Shown: positions 60,539 to 64,000 of the stretch, one piece after another | How the letters are laid out: every line of letters starts with the position of its first letter | Numbering within the stretch: the first letter of the stretch is position 1 | DNA from: Acidimicrobiaceae bacterium | Lineage (GTDB): Bacteria > Actinomycetota > Acidimicrobiia > Acidimicrobiales > UBA8190 | Assembly (NCBI GenBank): GCA_003151955.1 | Contig: PLZB01000025.1 | Location: forward strand, 35,442 to 99,441 | Reading direction: 5' to 3' | Length of the DNA stretch: 64,000 nt | Position numbers and translations under genes: made by a program | The notes under the pieces: model-generated | What the model was told of the DNA's origin: nothing | Database searches by the model: none | The model's input: the letters and a program-made list of their open reading frames with translations, nothing else

Positions 60539-60613
60539 AACTCGACCTTCAGCTTCGACACCCACAATGGATTCATGGTCAGGGCCACTGGAGCAACGTT
60601 GCCTCGGAATCCA

Positions 60614-61993
60614 ATGGCGGAGCGCCGACCGGTGAGCGCTGCTCGACCCCAGCCCGCCCGCCCCCGCGTCCAGGCGCCGGTCCGGCGGCGGAAGGCACCA
60701 AACGCCTTCTTCGTCCTGGTCGGCCTGGGTCTCGGCATCGTCATCGGGATCACCGTGAACGCTGAGAGCGCCCGGGCCTTCTCGGCTCCCGGCGGGGTGG
60801 CCATGGAGCTCGGTCGCCTTGCGGCCATGATCGGGACCTATCTGCTCCTCGTGACCGTCGTCCTGGCCGGCCGGCTTCCCGTCATCGAGCGGGTCCTCGG
60901 TCACGACCGGCTGATCCGCTGGCACCGGTGGCTCGGTCCCTGGCCCATCCTCCTGCTGACCGCCCACGCCGTCCTGACAACCCTCGGCTACGCCCAGAGC
61001 GAGCGTACCGGCTGGGCCCGAGAGCTCTGGACCTTCCTGACCACCTACAAGGGTCTCCTCCTGGCCTTCGTCGCCTTCGGCCTGATCGTCATGGCCGGTG
61101 TCACCTCCTACCGGGCCGTCCGCCGACGGATGGCCCACGAGACCTGGTGGGTCATCCACCTCTACATGTACCTGGCCCTGGCCCTCTCCTTCACCCACCA
61201 GCTCGCCAACGGCCAGTCCTTCATCGGTCACCCCCTCAGCCGGCTGTTCTGGATCTCGCTCTGGGTCATCACGGCCGGGGTCGTCCTCGTGTACCGGATC
61301 GGGAGCCCCCTGTGGCGAACCCTCTACCACCGGCTCCGGGTCGTCCAGGTCAAACAGGAGGGCAACGGCGTCGTGTCCGTCGTGTGCAAGGGCCACCGGC
61401 TCGACCGCCTCCCCGTGGCCGGGGGCCAGTTCCTCCACTGGCGCTTCCTGAAGCCCGGCATGTGGTGGCAGGCCCATCCGTACTCGCTTTCGGCCCTCCC
61501 CCGCCCGCCCCACCTCCGCATCACCGTGAAGGACCTCGGGGACCACAGCCGGTCGCTCTCGCGGCTCAAGCCCGGGACCTGGGTGGCCATCGAGGGCCCA
61601 TACGGGGCCTTCACCGCCGAGGCCCGCACCGGAGCAGGGGTGCTCCTCGTTGCCGCCGGTGTAGGGTCGACCCCGATCCGGGCGCTCCTCGAGGATCTCC
61701 CGGTCGGCGTGGACCTGACCGTCATCCTGCGGGCGTCGACCCCTGACGATCTGGTCCTTCGCGACGAGATCGCCACCCTGGTCTCGAACCGTCGAGGCAG
61801 GCTTCACGAGGTCATCGGGAGTCGGAAGAAGGTCCGCTTCGACGCCAACACCCTCCACCAGCTCGTTCCCGATCTCCAGCACCGGGACGTCTACATCTGC
61901 GGGCCGGCCGGGTTCGCCGACATGATCGTCGACTCGGCCCGGAAGCTCGGGACCCCAAAGAGCCGCATCCACCGCGAGCACTTCGCGTTCTGA
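60614..61993 (+). CDS. Ferric-reductase-like membrane flavocytochrome
   Basis: A 459-residue membrane oxidoreductase. Six or so helices form the ferric-reductase/NOX-type haem domain: IRWHRWLGPWPILLLTAHAV and HETWWVIHLYMYLALALSF give paired His. Then FAD domain (GGQFLHWRF, HPYSLSALP) and NAD(P) domain (LLVAAGVGSTPIRALL, DVYICGPAGFADMIV). It should take electrons from NAD(P)H to the outer face. The FMN-binding protein and the flavin transferase downstream form a unit with it: electrons likely go on to the flavinylated protein. ATG 60614 chosen; a GTG at 60575 is also in frame. Confidence 0.92.
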   Translation: MAERRPVSAARPQPARPRVQAPVRRRKAPNAFFVLVGLGLGIVIGITVNAESARAFSAPGGVAMELGRLAAMIGTYLLLVTVVLAGRLPVIERVLGHDRLIRWHRWLGPWPILLLTAHAVLTTLGYAQSERTGWARELWTFLTTYKGLLLAFVAFGLIVMAGVTSYRAVRRRMAHETWWVIHLYMYLALALSFTHQLANGQSFIGHPLSRLFWISLWVITAGVVLVYRIGSPLWRTLYHRLRVVQVKQEGNGVVSVVCKGHRLDRLPVAGGQFLHWRFLKPGMWWQAHPYSLSALPRPPHLRITVKDLGDHSRSLSRLKPGTWVAIEGPYGAFTAEARTGAGVLLVAAGVGSTPIRALLEDLPVGVDLTVILRASTPDDLVLRDEIATLVSNRRGRLHEVIGSRKKVRFDANTLHQLVPDLQHRDVYICGPAGFADMIVDSARKLGTPKSRIHREHFAF

Positions 61994-62010
61994 TCGCCGA
62001 GGAAGACACC

Positions 62011-62544
62011 ATGCGCCGAGCACCCATCGTCATCGGAAGCACTCTGGCCGGACTGGCCGCCATCTTGAGCTTCCGCCCCCAGACCTCCAGCCTGGGAGCC
62101 CTTCCCGCCGCGGCCGGCATGACGTCACCGACCACCTCCGGCAGTGCTCCCACGACCGCCCCGGCGGCCACACCGACAACGACTCCTCCGACCACCGGCA
62201 ACTCGGGCACCACGGCCGGATCCACCACTCCGCCCACCACCACGGCTCCGACCACGACGTCGGGCACCCGCACCGTCACCGGTGACGCCGTCCAGACCCC
62301 CTACGGCGTGGTCCAGGTCCGGGTCACAGCCTCCGGGTCACACATCACGTCCGTCCAGACGGTCCAGCTGACCGCCTACGACGGGCACTCGGCCTCGATC
62401 AACAACTACGCCGCTCCCCAACTCCAGCAGCAGGTCCTCCAGGTGCAGAGCGCCCAGATCTACGGGGTCTCCGGCGCCACCTACACGAGCTCGGGCTACG
62501 CCCAGTCCGTCCAGTCGGCATTGGACAAGCTCGGGATCAAGTGA
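62011..62544 (+). CDS. Exported FMN-binding (flavinylated) protein
   Basis: A 177-residue exported protein with signal helix, a Thr/Pro-rich linker (about 40-85), and an FMN_bind domain: GVVQVRVTASGSHITSVQTV and QIYGVSGATYTSSGY. SGATYTS matches the [DS]GA[TS]x[ST] motif in which the Thr receives FMN covalently from ApbE, encoded next. The GTGA overlap with the ApbE gene supports this. Confidence 0.93.
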   Translation: MRRAPIVIGSTLAGLAAILSFRPQTSSLGALPAAAGMTSPTTSGSAPTTAPAATPTTTPPTTGNSGTTAGSTTPPTTTAPTTTSGTRTVTGDAVQTPYGVVQVRVTASGSHITSVQTVQLTAYDGHSASINNYAAPQLQQQVLQVQSAQIYGVSGATYTSSGYAQSVQSALDKLGIK

Positions 62545-63350
62545 CCGAGGTCGCCGGGACGGTGGGGGCCGGGCTCGAACCCGGGTCGGAAGAACGCTCG
62601 CCGGTCCGCCACGTCGAGCCCGTCATGGGCACGATGGTCTCCTTTGAGCTCAGACCGGGGCCGCTCGACCCGACCCGGGTCACCGCCGCTCTCGAGGCGT
62701 CCTCTCGGGCCCTCCACCAGGTCGACGAGGAATTCAGCACCTACCGGCCGGAGAGCCCGATGAGCCACCTCCGCGGGGGCGAGCTGGCCCTCGCCGACGC
62801 ACCCGACTCGATACGAGAGGTCCTTCGTCGTTGTGCCTGGCTCAAGGAGCTGTCCGAGGGCTGGTTCGATCCCTGGGCCATGCCCGGTGGCGTCGATCCC
62901 ACCGGTTTCGTCAAGGGCTGGGCCGTCGAGGAGGCCGGGAAGGTCTTGACCGACGCCGGAATCGGCGACTGGATGATCAACGCCGGAGGGGACATCGCCA
63001 CCTGCGGTCGGCCCGGCCCCGGCCGGCGCTGGCTGGTCGGGATCGTCGACCCCGAGGACAACCGGCGCATGATCGCCACCGCCGCGCTCGGCGGCACGCT
63101 GGCCACGTCGGGTCGCTCCGAACGCGGCGACCACATCCTCGATCCCACGACCGGCCGACCGTCACGACGATTGCTCTCTGCATCGGTGGCGGGACCCGAC
63201 CTCGGAGTCGCCGACGCCCTCGCCACCGCACTTTCGGCGGCCGGCGAGGAGGGACTCGATTGGCTGGTGGCGGTCGACGACTACAGCGCCCTGATCGTGC
63301 GGAACGACCGCTCCACGCTGCGGACCCCGGGATTTCCCCCCCGCGCCTGA
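62541..63350 (+). CDS. apbE: FAD:protein FMN transferase (ApbE)
   Basis: A 269-residue ApbE-type enzyme: VEPVMGTMVSFEL at the start, FSTYRPESPMSHL, GFVKGWAVEEAGKVLTDAGI, INAGGDIATCG, HILDPTTGRP. It transfers FMN from FAD to the Thr of the protein upstream. No signal peptide is visible, unlike many ApbE proteins, so flavinylation may take place before export. GTG overlap with the FMN-binding gene. Confidence 0.93.
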   Translation: MTEVAGTVGAGLEPGSEERSPVRHVEPVMGTMVSFELRPGPLDPTRVTAALEASSRALHQVDEEFSTYRPESPMSHLRGGELALADAPDSIREVLRRCAWLKELSEGWFDPWAMPGGVDPTGFVKGWAVEEAGKVLTDAGIGDWMINAGGDIATCGRPGPGRRWLVGIVDPEDNRRMIATAALGGTLATSGRSERGDHILDPTTGRPSRRLLSASVAGPDLGVADALATALSAAGEEGLDWLVAVDDYSALIVRNDRSTLRTPGFPPRA

Positions 63351-63372
63351 ACGGGTCCCGGAAGCTTCACGA

Positions 63373-64000
63373 TCAGGGAACGAGGATCACCTTCCCGAAA
63401 TTCCGGGCCTGGTCGATCTGGAGATGGGCCGCATCGGCCCGCTCGAACCCGTAGGTCGAGTCGATGATCGGCTCGATGGTCCCCTGGGCCCACATCTCCC
63501 CAAGCTCGCCGAGGATCTCCCCGATCATGGGGCCCTGGTCCCAGAGGTGGCCGAGGTTCACCCCGAACACCCCCTTGTTGGCATTCATCAACTGCATCGG
63601 ATGGAAGACGGGAGTGGTGACGAGCGCCTTCGGCAGCGTCCGCCACGCCTGAGACCGGGTCGAAGCATTGGCGGACGCCAGACCGAAGCAGAAGAGCCGG
63701 CCCATCGGAGCCAGGCATCGGTAGCTCTTTCGGAACGAGGTGCCCCCCTGGGCATCCAGGACGACCTGCACCCCTCGGTCCTTCGTGATGCGAAGGACCT
63801 CATGCTCGAAATCGGCGGTCCGATAGTCGATGGCGTGGTCGAGTCCGAGCTCCTTGAGCCGCGGATGCTTCTTGGCGCTGGCCGTCCCGATCGTCACCGC
63901 TCCGAGGGACCTCGCCAGCTGCAGGGCGGCCAGGCCCACTCCCCCACCGGCTGAATGGATCAGGACGGTGTCCCCGAACCGGACCGAACCCAACCGGTTC
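63373..64000 (-). CDS. Quinone oxidoreductase/zinc-type alcohol dehydrogenase, 5' end outside window
   Basis: The last 208 residues of a medium-chain reductase-type enzyme; the frame stays open to base 64000. SAGGGVGLAALQLARSLGA is the NADPH site, followed by GLDHAIDYRTADFEHEVLRI and VVLDAQGGTSFRKSYRCLAP. It resembles the VAT-1/quinone reductase branch that lacks zinc ligands in this part. Expected to reduce quinones or enoyl compounds with NADPH. Confidence 0.92.
   Translation of the reverse strand, partial: NRLGSVRFGDTVLIHSAGGGVGLAALQLARSLGAVTIGTASAKKHPRLKELGLDHAIDYRTADFEHEVLRITKDRGVQVVLDAQGGTSFRKSYRCLAPMGRLFCFGLASANASTRSQAWRTLPKALVTTPVFHPMQLMNANKGVFGVNLGHLWDQGPMIGEILGELGEMWAQGTIEPIIDSTYGFERADAAHLQIDQARNFGKVILVP

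Noticed and set aside
1-64000. tRNA, rRNA, insertion sequences, integrase or attachment sites
   Set aside because: None seen by eye. A covariance-model and IS search would be needed to exclude short or degraded ones.

Overview
The window is very GC-rich DNA with dense, often overlapping genes (ATGA/GTGA junctions), many GTG starts and predicted leaderless transcripts. With a DevS/DevR (DosS/DosR) pair, DUF1918, HAMP and MerR regulators, a group 3b hydrogenase and an F-type phosphoketolase, this fits a chromosome of a high-GC actinobacterium, plausibly an acidimicrobial-type lineage. The lineage is inferred from gene content only. No rRNA, tRNA, CRISPR or insertion sequence was seen.

Layout. 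1-6851: end of a phosphoketolase gene and acetate kinase, a PNPOx-like protein, a USP-PNPOx fusion, a two-helix membrane protein, and a GNAT/ADP-forming acyl-CoA synthetase fusion. 6855-9726 (minus): a four-haem-ligand cytochrome b with two membrane partners, and an Rrf2-type Fe-S regulator fused to an SRPBCC-like domain. 9825-20231 (plus): membrane polyferredoxin, ferredoxin/GltD-type flavoprotein, a complete group 3b [NiFe] hydrogenase operon with a cyclic-nucleotide-binding subunit, maturation protease and HypC, then a DMT permease and a DUF6390-like protein. 20289-24937: ECF sigma factor, anti-sigma-like protein, and an asymmetric ABC-2 exporter. 25017-27083: sulfide:quinone-oxidoreductase-like flavoprotein, single-cysteine DsrC/TusE and DsrE. 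27269-31967: CooF, CooS, CooC and a flavoprotein, i.e. an anaerobic Ni-CODH module. 31975-39218: small enzymes, a frameshifted MFS gene, an alcohol dehydrogenase-CBS-DUF1918 operon and an ABC exporter whose ATPase carries a stop codon. 39190-42135: two divergent PNPOx genes and the DevS/DevR pair. 42179-64000: an LQRTAGN-motif protein, a GGDEF/EAL protein, P450 plus carotenoid-type membrane enzyme, MerR, GT39, OmpR-type two-component pair, GT2-GtrA, a serine hydrolase, and a ferric-reductase/FMN-binding/ApbE flavinylation module.

How it fits together. DevR has the same recognition helix as mycobacterial DosR. Six 14-bp sites of the form GGGACNTTYGGCCC lie upstream of genes typical of a DosR dormancy regulon (PNPOx, CBS, DUF1918, USP neighbourhood, group 3b hydrogenase, cytochrome b). 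In each case an xAnnnT -10-like hexamer starts 30.5 or 31.5 bp from the box centre. I infer that hypoxia or redox stress sensed by DevS switches on a set of H2, CO, sulfide and fermentative acetate functions, with the cytochrome b/polyferredoxin/flavoprotein set as a possible link to the quinone pool. This regulon is the main new observation in the window.
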